Shown piece by piece: positions 1 to 6,063 of a stretch of 6,063 nt of DNA. The stretch spans positions 1-6,063 of the forward strand of contig JBBQVB010000140.1 in the NCBI GenBank assembly GCA_038211965.1, given 5' to 3'. Source of the stretch: Glacieibacterium sp038211965. Its GTDB lineage: Bacteria; Pseudomonadota; Alphaproteobacteria; Sphingomonadales; Sphingomonadaceae. The first letter of the stretch is position 1. Each line of letters opens with the position of its first letter. Both the position numbers and the translations under genes were made by a program. The notes under the pieces were generated by a model. It made no database searches. It was not told the DNA's origin and was given only the letters and a program-made list of their open reading frames with translations.

Positions 1-483
1 CGGCTCAACCCGCATGTTGTCGTCGAGACACGCGGCGTGCGGCTCGACGCCGCCAATGCGCACGACCTGCTGGCGGGGCACGGCGTCGTCGCCGACGGTT
101 CGGACAGTTTCGCGACGCGCCTCGCGGTCGCCGATGCCGCCTTCGCGTTGCGTATTCCGCTGGTGTCGGCGGCGGTCGGGCCGTTCGACGGGCAGCTCGC
201 GACCTTCTGCGGATGGGAGATCGACAAGCCGTGCTACCGCTGCCTCGTCGGGCGCCCGAGCGACCGCGCCGGCGATAGCTGCGCCGACGCGGGCGTCCTT
301 GGCGCGCTGACCGGCGTGCTCGGCGCGATGCAGGCGCTCGAGGTGGTGCGCGAGATCGTCGGCTTCGGCACGTCGCTCGCCGGTCGCCTGCTGCTCTACG
401 ACGCCCTGGAAGCGCGGATGCGGACACTGACTTTGCGCAAGGACCCTGGCTGCCCGGGCTGCAGCGCCCAGAGCATGTCGTGA
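1..483 (+). CDS. ThiF/MoeB/HesA-family E1-like adenylyltransferase, C-terminal part (5' end outside window)
   Basis: The frame is open from base 1 and ends at TGA 481-483, giving 160 residues; the N-terminal Rossmann/ATP-binding part lies outside the window. Family members adenylate the C-terminal Gly-Gly of a ubiquitin-like sulfur carrier (MoaD or ThiS) in the cytoplasm, feeding molybdopterin or thiamine synthesis. Visible family marks: a start resembling 'LNP.V.V', the acidic motif DGSDSF (residues 32-37, with the metal/ATP-site Asp at 35), two CxxC zinc pairs (C78/C81 in CYRC and C151/C154 in CPGC), and the conserved Cys of the SCADAGVLG segment (C94), which aligns with the catalytic-type Cys of MoeB/Uba4-like E1s. 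The usual Asn of 'DxTDNF' is Ser here. The reading end overlaps the DsrE-like gene by four bases. MoeB, ThiF and HesA cannot be separated from this part alone, so no symbol is given. Confidence 0.93.
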   Translation, partial: RLNPHVVVETRGVRLDAANAHDLLAGHGVVADGSDSFATRLAVADAAFALRIPLVSAAVGPFDGQLATFCGWEIDKPCYRCLVGRPSDRAGDSCADAGVLGALTGVLGAMQALEVVREIVGFGTSLAGRLLLYDALEARMRTLTLRKDPGCPGCSAQSMS

Positions 484-788
484 CCGCGCTCGCGATCATC
501 GTTGCCAGCGCCGACCGCGACCGGGCGCGCACCGCGCTGTCGCTCGCCGCCTGCGCCGCCGCGCTGGGGCGCGGTGTTACCATGCTGTTCGACGGTGCGG
601 GCGTCGCGTGTCTCGCCGACAGTGCCCTTGCCGATGCGCTGGCGACGGCGCGCGAGTTTGGCGTCGCCCTTACCGCCTGTGCGAGTGGTCTCGCCGACAC
701 CGGCACACCGCTACCAGCGGGGATCGCGAGCGGCGGCATGATGGCGTTCCTCGCCGCCAATGGTGAAGCACAGCTCGTCACCGTCTGA
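480..788 (+). CDS. Small DsrE-family (DsrE/DsrF-like) protein
   Basis: A 102-residue cytoplasmic protein starting at GTG 480, whose last three bases of overlap form the TGA stop of the preceding E1-like gene (GTGA). This indicates translational coupling. The pattern is that of the DsrE fold: a hydrophobic first strand (residues 3-9), an Arg/Ala helix with AALGRGV (17-33), a second strand MLFDGAGV (35-42), a TACASG segment with a single candidate reactive Cys (C67), and a C-terminal GGMMAFLAANG...LVTV. DsrE/TusD-type proteins carry sulfur as a persulfide or act in related redox roles, but many genomic members have no known function. Partnership with a sulfur-carrier-activating enzyme would fit a sulfur-relay job; this is inference from context. 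No separate Shine-Dalgarno is evident. Confidence 0.8.
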   Translation: MTALAIIVASADRDRARTALSLAACAAALGRGVTMLFDGAGVACLADSALADALATAREFGVALTACASGLADTGTPLPAGIASGGMMAFLAANGEAQLVTV

Positions 789-842
789 CCCGCCTAACAC
801 GCCTTGCCGCGTCGCGCGGTAACGACTAGGCAACGCTCGCCC

Positions 843-2846
843 ATGGCCAGTCCCCCGCGTTCCCGCCGCCCCGCCTCCCGCCCCGCCCGTGGCGGCATCG
901 GTGGTTTCTTCGTCGCGCTGCTCAAGATCGGTGCGGGACTGTTCCTCGCGACGATCCTCGCGCTCGGCGTCGCGGTCGCGATTGCGCTCGCCTCGCTGCC
1001 GGGGTTCGACGAACTGATGCGCTCGCCGAACGGTCAGTCGGTCGAGGTGCGCGGCAGCGACGGCACCGTGCTCGCGACGCTCGGCCCGAGCTATGGCCAA
1101 TGGTTGCCCTTCAAGGCGATCCCCAAGACGATGGCCGACGCGATGATCGCGGTCGAGGACCGACGCTTCTACAGCCACCCCGGCATCGACCCCATCGGTA
1201 TCGCGCGCGCGGGTGTCGCGGTGGCGCGCGCCGGCGGCAGCAAGGTGCAGGGGGCATCGACGATCACCCAGCAGCTGGCACGCAACATCTTCCTGACCTC
1301 GTCGAAGGATTATGGGCGCAAGCTGCGCGAGATCGTGCTGGCGCTGGCGATCGAGCGCAAGTTCACCAAGCACGCGATCCTCGAACTCTATCTGAACCGG
1401 GTCTATTTCGGCGGCGGCGCCTATGGCATCGACGCGGCGAGCCGAAAGTTCTTCGGCCACAGCGCGCAGACCTTGAGCCTCGAGGAAGCCGCGATCATCG
1501 CGGGCCTCGTCAAGGCCCCCAGCCGCTATGCCCCGTCCGCCGATCCGATGCGCGCCAAGGCGCGCGCGGCGGTGGTCATCCAGACGATGGCTGACTCGGG
1601 CGCGATCCTGCCCGGCGAGGCGGCAGCAGCGGACTTCGCGTCGCTGCGCTTCGCCAGCCAGCAGCCGCAGTCGGGGGTGCGTTATTTCACCGACTGGGCG
1701 CTGGCGCAGGTCGAGTCGCTGACGGACGAGGCGGTCGAGCCGCTGCTCGTCTCGACGACGCTCGATCCATCCGGTCAGCGCGCCGCCGAGGCCGCGCTCG
1801 CCGCCGAGACGCCGACAGGCGCGCAGGGTGCGCTGGTCGCGCTGGCGAAGGACGGCGCGGTCAAGGCGATGGTCGGGGGGCGCGACTATGTCGCGTCGAA
1901 CTACAACCGCGCCGTGACCGCGCGCCGCCAGCCGGGGTCGTCGTGGAAGCTGTTCGACTATGTCGCGGCGTTGGAGGACGGCGTGCTCCCCGACGACCGC
2001 GTCGTCGATCAGCCGATCACGATTTCGGGCTGGAGTCCGCGCAATTCGAACGGGCGTTTCCTCGGGCCGATGACGATCACCCAGGCCTTCGCACTGTCGG
2101 TCAACACCGTGGCCGCAAGCCTGGCGCAGCGCGTCGGCTTCGACACCGTCGCCGACGTGGCACGGCGCTTCGGCATCACGACGCCCATCGACCGCCGCCC
2201 GGCGATGGCGCTGGGGTCGTCCGACGTCACGCTGATCGAGATGACCGGGGCCTATGCGGCGATCGCCAATCAGGGGGCCGAGGTGCGCCCTTACGCGATC
2301 ACGCGCATCGCCACCGCGTCGGGGCGCGTGCTGTACGAGCGCGAACCCGCGACGCCGCGCGTGCTGGTGCTGCCGTCGGTCGCCGCCAACATGACCAAGC
2401 TGATGCAAGCGGCGGTCGAGACCGGCACCGGGCGCGCCGCGCAGATCGGGCGCCCGCTGGCAGGCAAGACGGGGACGACAAGCTCGAACAAGGACGGCTG
2501 GTTCCTCGGCTTCACGCCCGAGCTGACGACGGGGGTGTGGATGGGCCGCGACGACGCGAAACCGGTGACCGGACTGCAGGGCGGACGCGCGCCGGCGCGC
2601 GCCTTCGCGGCATACATGGCGCGCGCCGTGGGCGGTACGCCGCCGTCGCCGCTGACCACCGAGATCGATCAGGGCGACATGGGCCTCGAACCCGACGACG
2701 CGGTGTACGGCCTCGACCCCGGCAACGGCCAGAGCGGCGACAGGCTGGATCCCGCGCCGCCCTTGCCGGCGGAGGGCGACGGCATCGCGCCGCGCCTTGA
2801 CGACAGGTTTCTCGACGAAGCCCTCAAGGACCCCGCGCCGCGCTGA
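843..2846 (+). CDS. Class A penicillin-binding protein (bifunctional glycosyltransferase/transpeptidase, PBP1A type)
   Basis: This inner-membrane enzyme polymerises lipid II glycan strands and cross-links their stem peptides in the periplasm. With ATG 843 it has 667 residues: a short basic, Pro/Arg-rich cytoplasmic tail, one membrane anchor (about 20-52), a GT51 domain with the catalytic-Glu motif EDRRFYSH (E105), QGASTITQQLARN (from 136), the ERKFTK...LYLNRVYFG block (from 171) and EEAAIIAGLVKAPS (about 214), then a transpeptidase domain with SSWK (nucleophile S366, K369), SVN (419-421) and KTGT (542-545). All key residues are present. It is shorter than E. coli PBP1A, and the linker between domains is too short for its OB-like insert. 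The C-terminal tail is acidic and Pro-rich. A TTG at 804 would add 13 unremarkable residues; neither start has a good Shine-Dalgarno, and ATG 843 is preferred. It lies 54 bp downstream of the DsrE-like gene and could be co-transcribed. Its 3' end overlaps queG by 23 bp, tail to tail. Confidence 0.96.
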   Translation: MASPPRSRRPASRPARGGIGGFFVALLKIGAGLFLATILALGVAVAIALASLPGFDELMRSPNGQSVEVRGSDGTVLATLGPSYGQWLPFKAIPKTMADAMIAVEDRRFYSHPGIDPIGIARAGVAVARAGGSKVQGASTITQQLARNIFLTSSKDYGRKLREIVLALAIERKFTKHAILELYLNRVYFGGGAYGIDAASRKFFGHSAQTLSLEEAAIIAGLVKAPSRYAPSADPMRAKARAAVVIQTMADSGAILPGEAAAADFASLRFASQQPQSGVRYFTDWALAQVESLTDEAVEPLLVSTTLDPSGQRAAEAALAAETPTGAQGALVALAKDGAVKAMVGGRDYVASNYNRAVTARRQPGSSWKLFDYVAALEDGVLPDDRVVDQPITISGWSPRNSNGRFLGPMTITQAFALSVNTVAASLAQRVGFDTVADVARRFGITTPIDRRPAMALGSSDVTLIEMTGAYAAIANQGAEVRPYAITRIATASGRVLYEREPATPRVLVLPSVAANMTKLMQAAVETGTGRAAQIGRPLAGKTGTTSSNKDGWFLGFTPELTTGVWMGRDDAKPVTGLQGGRAPARAFAAYMARAVGGTPPSPLTTEIDQGDMGLEPDDAVYGLDPGNGQSGDRLDPAPPLPAEGDGIAPRLDDRFLDEALKDPAPR

Positions 2847-3921
2847 GCCTTGCGACCGCCCACTGCGCGGCTTCCGCGACGACCGCATCGGCATCGGCTT
2901 CCAGCGCCGCGAGGGTGGGCAGCAGCCCCGCATCGCCGCTATTTCCGGCCGCGATGGCGACGTTGCGGACAAAGCGGTTACGCCCGATGCGCTTGATCGG
3001 CGACCCCGCGAAGCGTGCGCGGAATGCCGCATCGTCGAGCATCAGCAGATCGCCGAGCAACGGTGCGACGAGATCGGCGCGCGCCGCAAACGCGAGGTCG
3101 GCGCTCGCTTGGGCGAAGCGGTTCCACGGGCACACCGCGAGGCAGTCGTCGCAGCCATAGATACGGTTGCCGATGGCGGCGCGGAATTCGACCGGGATGG
3201 GTCCCTTGTGCTCGATCGTCAGGTACGAGATGCAACGCCGCGCATCGAGCTGGTAGGGCGCGGGGAAGGCGTCGGTCGGACAGGCACGTTGGCAGCGGTC
3301 GCACGACCCGCAGCGGTCGGCGTGCGGCGCGTCGTACGGCAGTTCGGCGGTGGTGTAGAGGCTCCCGAGGAACAGCCACGAGCCCGCCGTACGACTGACG
3401 AGGTTGGTGTGCTTGCCCTGCCACCCCAGTCCCGCGGCCTCGGCCAGCGGTTTCTCCATCACCGGCGCGGTGTCGACGAAGACCTTGAGGTCATGGCCCT
3501 GCGCCGCCAGCCAGTTGCCGAGCTGTTTCAGCCGCCCCTTGATCGTGTCGTGATAGTCCCTGCCGAGCGCATAGACCGAGACCACCCCCGTGCCCGGCGC
3601 GGCGGCATGGCGGAGCGGGTCGAGTGCGGGGGCATAGCTGGTCCCGAGAATGACCACCGAGCGCACCTCGGGCCACAGCGCGGGCGGCGACGCGCGGCGT
3701 GTCGCGGTGTCCGCCATCCAGACCATATCGCCGTGACGGCCGTGGTCGAGCCAGTCGCGCAGGCGCGCGGCGGCCAGCGGTGCAGCACTTGCCGGGGCGA
3801 CGCCGAAGGCGGCGAAGCCGAGGGCTTGGGCGCGGGTTTCGAGCGCGGCGCGGAGGGCTTCCTTCCCCCTCCCCTCCCCGCGAAGCAGAGAGAGGGGAGG
3901 GTCGGCGTGGGGTGCTGTCAC
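2824..3921 (-). CDS. queG: Epoxyqueuosine reductase QueG
   Basis: A cobalamin- and Fe-S-dependent cytoplasmic enzyme that reduces epoxyqueuosine to queuosine at tRNA position 34, the last step of the pathway. From GTG 3921 it has 365 residues. Visible marks: the RAQALGF...FGVAP start of the core; the VDTAPVMEKPLAEAAGLGWQ block with the family's catalytic-type Asp (D150); a first ferredoxin-like run CGSCDRCQRACP (C204, C207, C210, C214); C230 in RRCISYLTIEHKGPIP; and a second run CDDCLAVCP (C257, C260, C264), together supplying two 4Fe-4S clusters. The Ala-rich C-terminal segment with RNRFVRNVAIAAGN resembles the family's HEAT-like tail. The start is uncertain: an in-frame TGA lies at 3984-3986, the only usual starts are TTG 3960, GTG 3948 and GTG 3921, and all fall within the palindromic repeat. 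GTG 3948 has the best purine-rich upstream sequence; GTG 3921 is nearest the conserved core. It follows the GST-like gene on the same strand. Confidence 0.95.
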   Translation of the reverse strand: MTAPHADPPLSLLRGEGRGKEALRAALETRAQALGFAAFGVAPASAAPLAAARLRDWLDHGRHGDMVWMADTATRRASPPALWPEVRSVVILGTSYAPALDPLRHAAAPGTGVVSVYALGRDYHDTIKGRLKQLGNWLAAQGHDLKVFVDTAPVMEKPLAEAAGLGWQGKHTNLVSRTAGSWLFLGSLYTTAELPYDAPHADRCGSCDRCQRACPTDAFPAPYQLDARRCISYLTIEHKGPIPVEFRAAIGNRIYGCDDCLAVCPWNRFAQASADLAFAARADLVAPLLGDLLMLDDAAFRARFAGSPIKRIGRNRFVRNVAIAAGNSGDAGLLPTLAALEADADAVVAEAAQWAVARLSAARGP

Positions 3922-4007
3922 CGCGAGGTCCGCGTCTCGCGGTTGCACACCCCACCCCAACTCTCCCCAGTTTCGGTTCGCGAAGGCTCACCGGGGGGGA
4001 GGGGGAA
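3863..4007. repeat. 145-bp palindromic intergenic repeat (REP/MITE-like) with 12-bp perfect inverted ends
   Basis: The ends are exact inverted copies: TTCCCCCTCCCC at 3863-3874 and GGGGAGGGGGAA at 3996-4007. Further nested inverted pairs lie inside: GTGGGGTG (3907-3914) against CACCCCAC (3948-3955), and CCGCGAG (3921-3927) against CTCGCGG (3936-3942) around an 8-base loop. The whole could fold as a long, imperfect hairpin. No transposase and no target-site duplication is visible. The element begins one base after the GST-like stop codon (TAG on the - strand, 4009-4011) and runs into the queG frame. Similar C-run/G-run palindromes are, from memory, frequent between sphingomonad genes; copy number cannot be judged from one window. 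In RNA the hairpin might attenuate or stabilise the transcript between the two genes; this is inference. Confidence 0.8.
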
Positions 4008-4008
4008 A

Positions 4009-4674
4009 CTAGAAATCCAGCTTGTCATAGTGCGCGGGCGGCGGCAGCCCCTCCATCCGCTCGGCGAGCAGCGGCCGGAACGTCGGGCGCGATTTGAGCG
4101 TCGCGTACCAGTTGCGCGATTCCTCGTGGCCCTCCCAGTCGAGGCCGCCGAGATAATCCGCCACCGACAGCTGCGCCGCCGCTGCGATATCGGCCAGGCC
4201 GAAGGTCGCCCCCGACACCCAGCGCCGGTGTTCGAGCAGGTAATCGAGATAGTCGAGGTGCGTCTCCCCGGCGCGCTGCGCCGCGCGGATCGTCGCGGCA
4301 TCGGGGCTGCCGCGCGTCACGACGCGCTTCCACATCCGTTCGGCAAGCAGCGGCACGACGACCTCTGAATAGAATTTCTGGTCGAACCACGCCGCGACAC
4401 GGCGGCACTCGGCGCGCTCGGCCGCGCCCGCGCCGAGCAAAGGGGTCTTTTCGACCGTCTCCTCGAGATATTCGGCGATCGCACTCGAATCGATCAGCGT
4501 CCGCGGGCCGTCGGTAAGCACCGGAGTCTGTCCGGCGGGATTGAGCAGCAGGAACGCGTCGCGCCGCTCCCACGGATGCTCGCGCACGAGTTCGAGCGCG
4601 ACGCCCTTCTCGGCGCACTGAAAGCGGATCTTGCGGCTGAACGGGCACAGCGTGTGTTGGTGGAGTTGCCACAT
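4009..4674 (-). CDS. GST-fold protein, probable FzlA-type FtsZ-binding homologue
   Basis: A 221-residue cytoplasmic protein with the two-domain glutathione S-transferase layout. The thioredoxin-like N-terminal domain (about 1-75) carries CPFSRK (C10), the cis-Pro segment QTPVL (P51) and DSSAIAEYLEE (62-72), which sits where GSTs contact the gamma-glutamyl group. The helical C-terminal domain (about 85-205) carries the FGLADIAAAAQ capping box (D162). The tail ends HYDKLDF, acidic and aromatic. The WER segment after strand 2, the long EYLEE and the acidic C-terminal tail recall alphaproteobacterial FzlA, a GST-like protein that binds FtsZ and promotes constriction and whose extreme C-terminus matters; this is from memory, not alignment. 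The alternative is an ordinary Cys-type GST. The start is ATG 4674, chosen because CPFSRK then sits at the normal distance from the N-terminus; no Shine-Dalgarno is seen. It lies 83 bp after the small helical gene and ahead of queG on the same strand. Confidence 0.9.
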   Translation of the reverse strand: MWQLHQHTLCPFSRKIRFQCAEKGVALELVREHPWERRDAFLLLNPAGQTPVLTDGPRTLIDSSAIAEYLEETVEKTPLLGAGAAERAECRRVAAWFDQKFYSEVVVPLLAERMWKRVVTRGSPDAATIRAAQRAGETHLDYLDYLLEHRRWVSGATFGLADIAAAAQLSVADYLGGLDWEGHEESRNWYATLKSRPTFRPLLAERMEGLPPPAHYDKLDF

Positions 4675-4757
4675 AGGCGCGGCACAGTAGCGGCGTGCGG
4701 GGACGGGGCAAAGCTTTCTTCCCTGCCGCGCTTTCTGCCGTCATGCTCGCGCGAAAT
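4675..4757. other. 83-bp gap between the small helical gene and the GST-like gene
   Basis: The gap is AT-poor with one AAGCTT and short purine runs. On the - strand a TTGCCC and a TACTGT lie 16 bases apart just upstream of ATG 4674, a weak match to a sigma-70-type promoter. No clear terminator hairpin with a T-run was found, so read-through from gltB is possible. Confidence 0.3.
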
Positions 4758-5015
4758 CTAGACCTTCCCCAACCGCAACACTTCCGCCTCGAGCGCGTGG
4801 ATCTTCATCGCCTGCTGGACGATGATGTCTTGCAACGCCGCCTTCTGCGCCGCGAAGTCGTCGGGCGTCGCGACGGCGGCAGGAGTGACCACCGTCGCCT
4901 CCACCGTCTCCGCCTGCTTGAACAGCCCGCTCGCACGTGCGCGCTCGATCAACGTCGCCGAGTTCGCCGCAAGCTGTACCAGCACCTCCGCCAGCCCATC
5001 GTTCTTGCCTGCCAT
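4758..5015 (-). CDS. Small helical hypothetical protein linked to gltB
   Basis: An 85-residue protein I do not recognise. It has an amphipathic N-terminal helix (about 8-36, LAEVLVQLAANSATLIERAR), an Ala/Val/Thr/Pro linker (37-51), and a C-terminal helix (52-82) with hydrophobic residues spaced like a short coiled coil (IIVQQAMKIHALEAEVLRL). No signal peptide, membrane segment, cysteine or catalytic motif is present. The ATG at 5015 lies 5 bp beyond the gltB stop, and a GGAG sits 8 bases before it inside the end of gltB, so it should be translated from the gltB transcript, possibly coupled. Codon use matches its neighbours and supports a real gene. A role in oligomerisation or as a small partner of another protein is possible, but nothing in the sequence identifies it. 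Confidence 0.8.
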   Translation of the reverse strand: MAGKNDGLAEVLVQLAANSATLIERARASGLFKQAETVEATVVTPAAVATPDDFAAQKAALQDIIVQQAMKIHALEAEVLRLGKV

Positions 5016-5020
5016 GTGTA

Positions 5021-6063
5021 TTACTCCGCTGCTACAGCAGCCGATATAAGGTCATCGAGCGGATATGCCAGCCGCGTCAGCATTTCTTTCGGACACACCT
5101 GCCAGAAGCGCAGCCGCGTCCGCTCCCAGTCGGCGACGATCTCGGCGGCCCATTTCGAGCCCGTTTCGGCGACGTGCGTCTCGACGAGGCCGCGCAGCAC
5201 AGATTCCCAATGCGCCGACGCGAGCCGCCCGATGACGATCGACTCGGGGTTGATCCGCCGGGCGAAATCGCCACTCTCGTCGTAGACGAACGCCATGCCG
5301 CCGGTCATGCCCGCGCCGAAGTTGTCGCCGGTCTCGCCGAGGATCACTGCGATGCCGCCCGTCATGTATTCGCAGCCGTTCGCACCGCAGCCCTCGACGA
5401 CGACCGTCGCGCCCGAGTTGCGCACCGCGAAGCGTTCGCCCGCCTGTCCCGCCGCGAACAGCCGCCCCGACGTGGCGCCATACAGCACGGTGTTGCCGAT
5501 GATCGTATTGTCCTGGCTTGCCAGCCGCGACGACACCATGGGGCGCACGACTATCGTCGCGCCGCTCAGCCCCTTGCCGACATAATCGTTGGCCTCGCCG
5601 AACACCTCGAGCTTGACCCCCTGCACCGCGAACGCGCCGAGGCTCTGCCCCGCCGAGCCGCGCAGGCGGATGTGGATATGCCCCGCCTGCAGTCCTGCCA
5701 TCCCGAACTGCCGCGTGATCGCCGACGACAGCCGCGTCCCGACCGCGCGGTGGGTGTTGCGGACGGTATAGGTCAGCTGCATCTTCTCGCCGCGCTCGAA
5801 CAGATGCGCGGCGTCGATCAGCATCTGCGCGTCGAGGCTGTCGGGCACCTCGTTGCGGTGCGTCGCAATCGAGAAACGCCGCGCGGTGTCGGGCGCGTCG
5901 ACCTTGGCGAGGATCGGGTTCAGATCGAGGTCGTCGAGATGCTCGGCCCCGCGGCTGACCTGGCGGAGCAGTTCGGTGCGCCCGATGACCTCGTCGAGGC
6001 TGCGCACGCCGAGGCGCGCGAGGATGTCGCGGACTTCCTCGGCGATGAAGCTCATCAAGTTGA
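5021..6063 (-). CDS. gltB: Glutamate synthase [NADPH] large subunit, C-terminal part (5' part outside window)
   Basis: The frame is open to the window edge (…NLMSFIAEEVRDILARLG) and ends at TAA (5021-5023). About 347 residues are visible, against roughly 1500 for the whole protein. GltB makes two glutamates from glutamine and 2-oxoglutarate, with NADPH electrons delivered by GltD. This part holds the end of the FMN-binding synthase domain and the C-terminal GXGXG right-handed beta-helix. Counting from codon 6058: THRAVGTRLS at 102-111, VGKGLSGATIVV at 160-171, the repeated IIGN…LYGATSGRLFAAG at 186-204, GANGCEYMTGG at 225-235, and NFGAGMTGGMAFVYDESGDF at 246-265. The first cysteines and the glutaminase domain are outside. 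The gene immediately after it is the small helical protein, not gltD. Confidence 0.97.
   Translation of the reverse strand, partial: NLMSFIAEEVRDILARLGVRSLDEVIGRTELLRQVSRGAEHLDDLDLNPILAKVDAPDTARRFSIATHRNEVPDSLDAQMLIDAAHLFERGEKMQLTYTVRNTHRAVGTRLSSAITRQFGMAGLQAGHIHIRLRGSAGQSLGAFAVQGVKLEVFGEANDYVGKGLSGATIVVRPMVSSRLASQDNTIIGNTVLYGATSGRLFAAGQAGERFAVRNSGATVVVEGCGANGCEYMTGGIAVILGETGDNFGAGMTGGMAFVYDESGDFARRINPESIVIGRLASAHWESVLRGLVETHVAETGSKWAAEIVADWERTRLRFWQVCPKEMLTRLAYPLDDLISAAVAAE
5024..5027 (-). promoter_or_regulatory. Shine-Dalgarno for the small helical gene, inside the end of gltB
   Basis: On the - strand GGAG lies immediately ahead of the gltB stop TAA and 8 bases before ATG 5015. It is the clearest ribosome binding site in the window and supports this start and a shared transcript with gltB. 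Confidence 0.65.

Noticed and set aside
5..781. A 258-codon open frame on the - strand across the E1-like and DsrE genes
   Set aside because: Arg/Ala/Ser-rich shadow translation without family motifs; both + strand genes are clearly real.
804..842. TTG 804 as the start of the PBP
   Set aside because: It adds only 13 unremarkable residues to an already basic tail and has no Shine-Dalgarno; ATG 843 gives a normal cytoplasmic tail and anchor.
2866..2878. Small hairpin CGCGG-ctt-CCGCG after the PBP stop, as a terminator
   Set aside because: Only 5 bp of stem, no T-run, and inside the queG coding region; such pairs arise readily in GC-rich coding DNA.
711..3032. A 773-codon open frame on the - strand across the PBP gene
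   Set aside because: It is antisense to a gene with complete catalytic motifs; the translation is Arg/Ala/His-rich with no recognisable domain, as expected from a GC-rich opposite frame.
2797..4368. A 523-codon open frame on the + strand across queG, the repeat and part of the GST-like gene
   Set aside because: It is antisense to two well-supported genes, is Arg-rich and low in complexity, and passes through the palindromic repeat.
4688..4715. Sigma-70-like promoter for the GST-like gene (TTGCCC and TACTGT, 16-base spacing, - strand)
   Set aside because: Both boxes match poorly and such matches are expected by chance; kept only as a remark on the gap.

Overview
The window looks like an ordinary chromosomal stretch from a GC-rich alphaproteobacterium, most likely a sphingomonad. 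This is inferred from the strong G/C bias at third codon positions, the protein style, and a C/G-rich palindromic intergenic element of a kind I recall from sphingomonad genomes. No taxonomic search was possible. Coding density is very high, no gap exceeds about 145 bp, and no RNA gene, CRISPR array or complete mobile element was seen.

Left half, + strand (1-2846). The window opens inside the C-terminal part of a ThiF/MoeB-type E1-like adenylyltransferase (1-483). A small DsrE-family protein follows in a GTGA stop/start overlap (480-788), so the two look translationally coupled and probably share a sulfur-handling role. A class A penicillin-binding protein with all glycosyltransferase and transpeptidase motifs then runs to 2846.

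Right half, - strand (2824-6063, transcribed right to left). The 3' part of gltB (glutamate synthase large subunit) enters from the right edge. A conserved-looking small helical protein follows after 5 bp with a clear Shine-Dalgarno. Next come a Cys-type GST-fold protein that resembles the FtsZ-binding FzlA group, and queG (epoxyqueuosine reductase, last step of queuosine synthesis). The queG and PBP genes converge and their 3' ends overlap by 23 bp.

The most notable feature is a 145-bp imperfect palindrome (3863-4007) with perfect 12-bp inverted ends. It fills the gap between the stop codon of the GST-like gene and the conserved core of queG. An in-frame stop lies at its upstream side and there is no start codon between it and the conserved core, so the queG start codon must lie inside the repeat and the first residues of QueG are repeat-encoded. 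I found no convincing evidence of an entirely new system. The remaining leads are the ThiF-DsrE pair, the FzlA candidate and the small gltB-linked protein.
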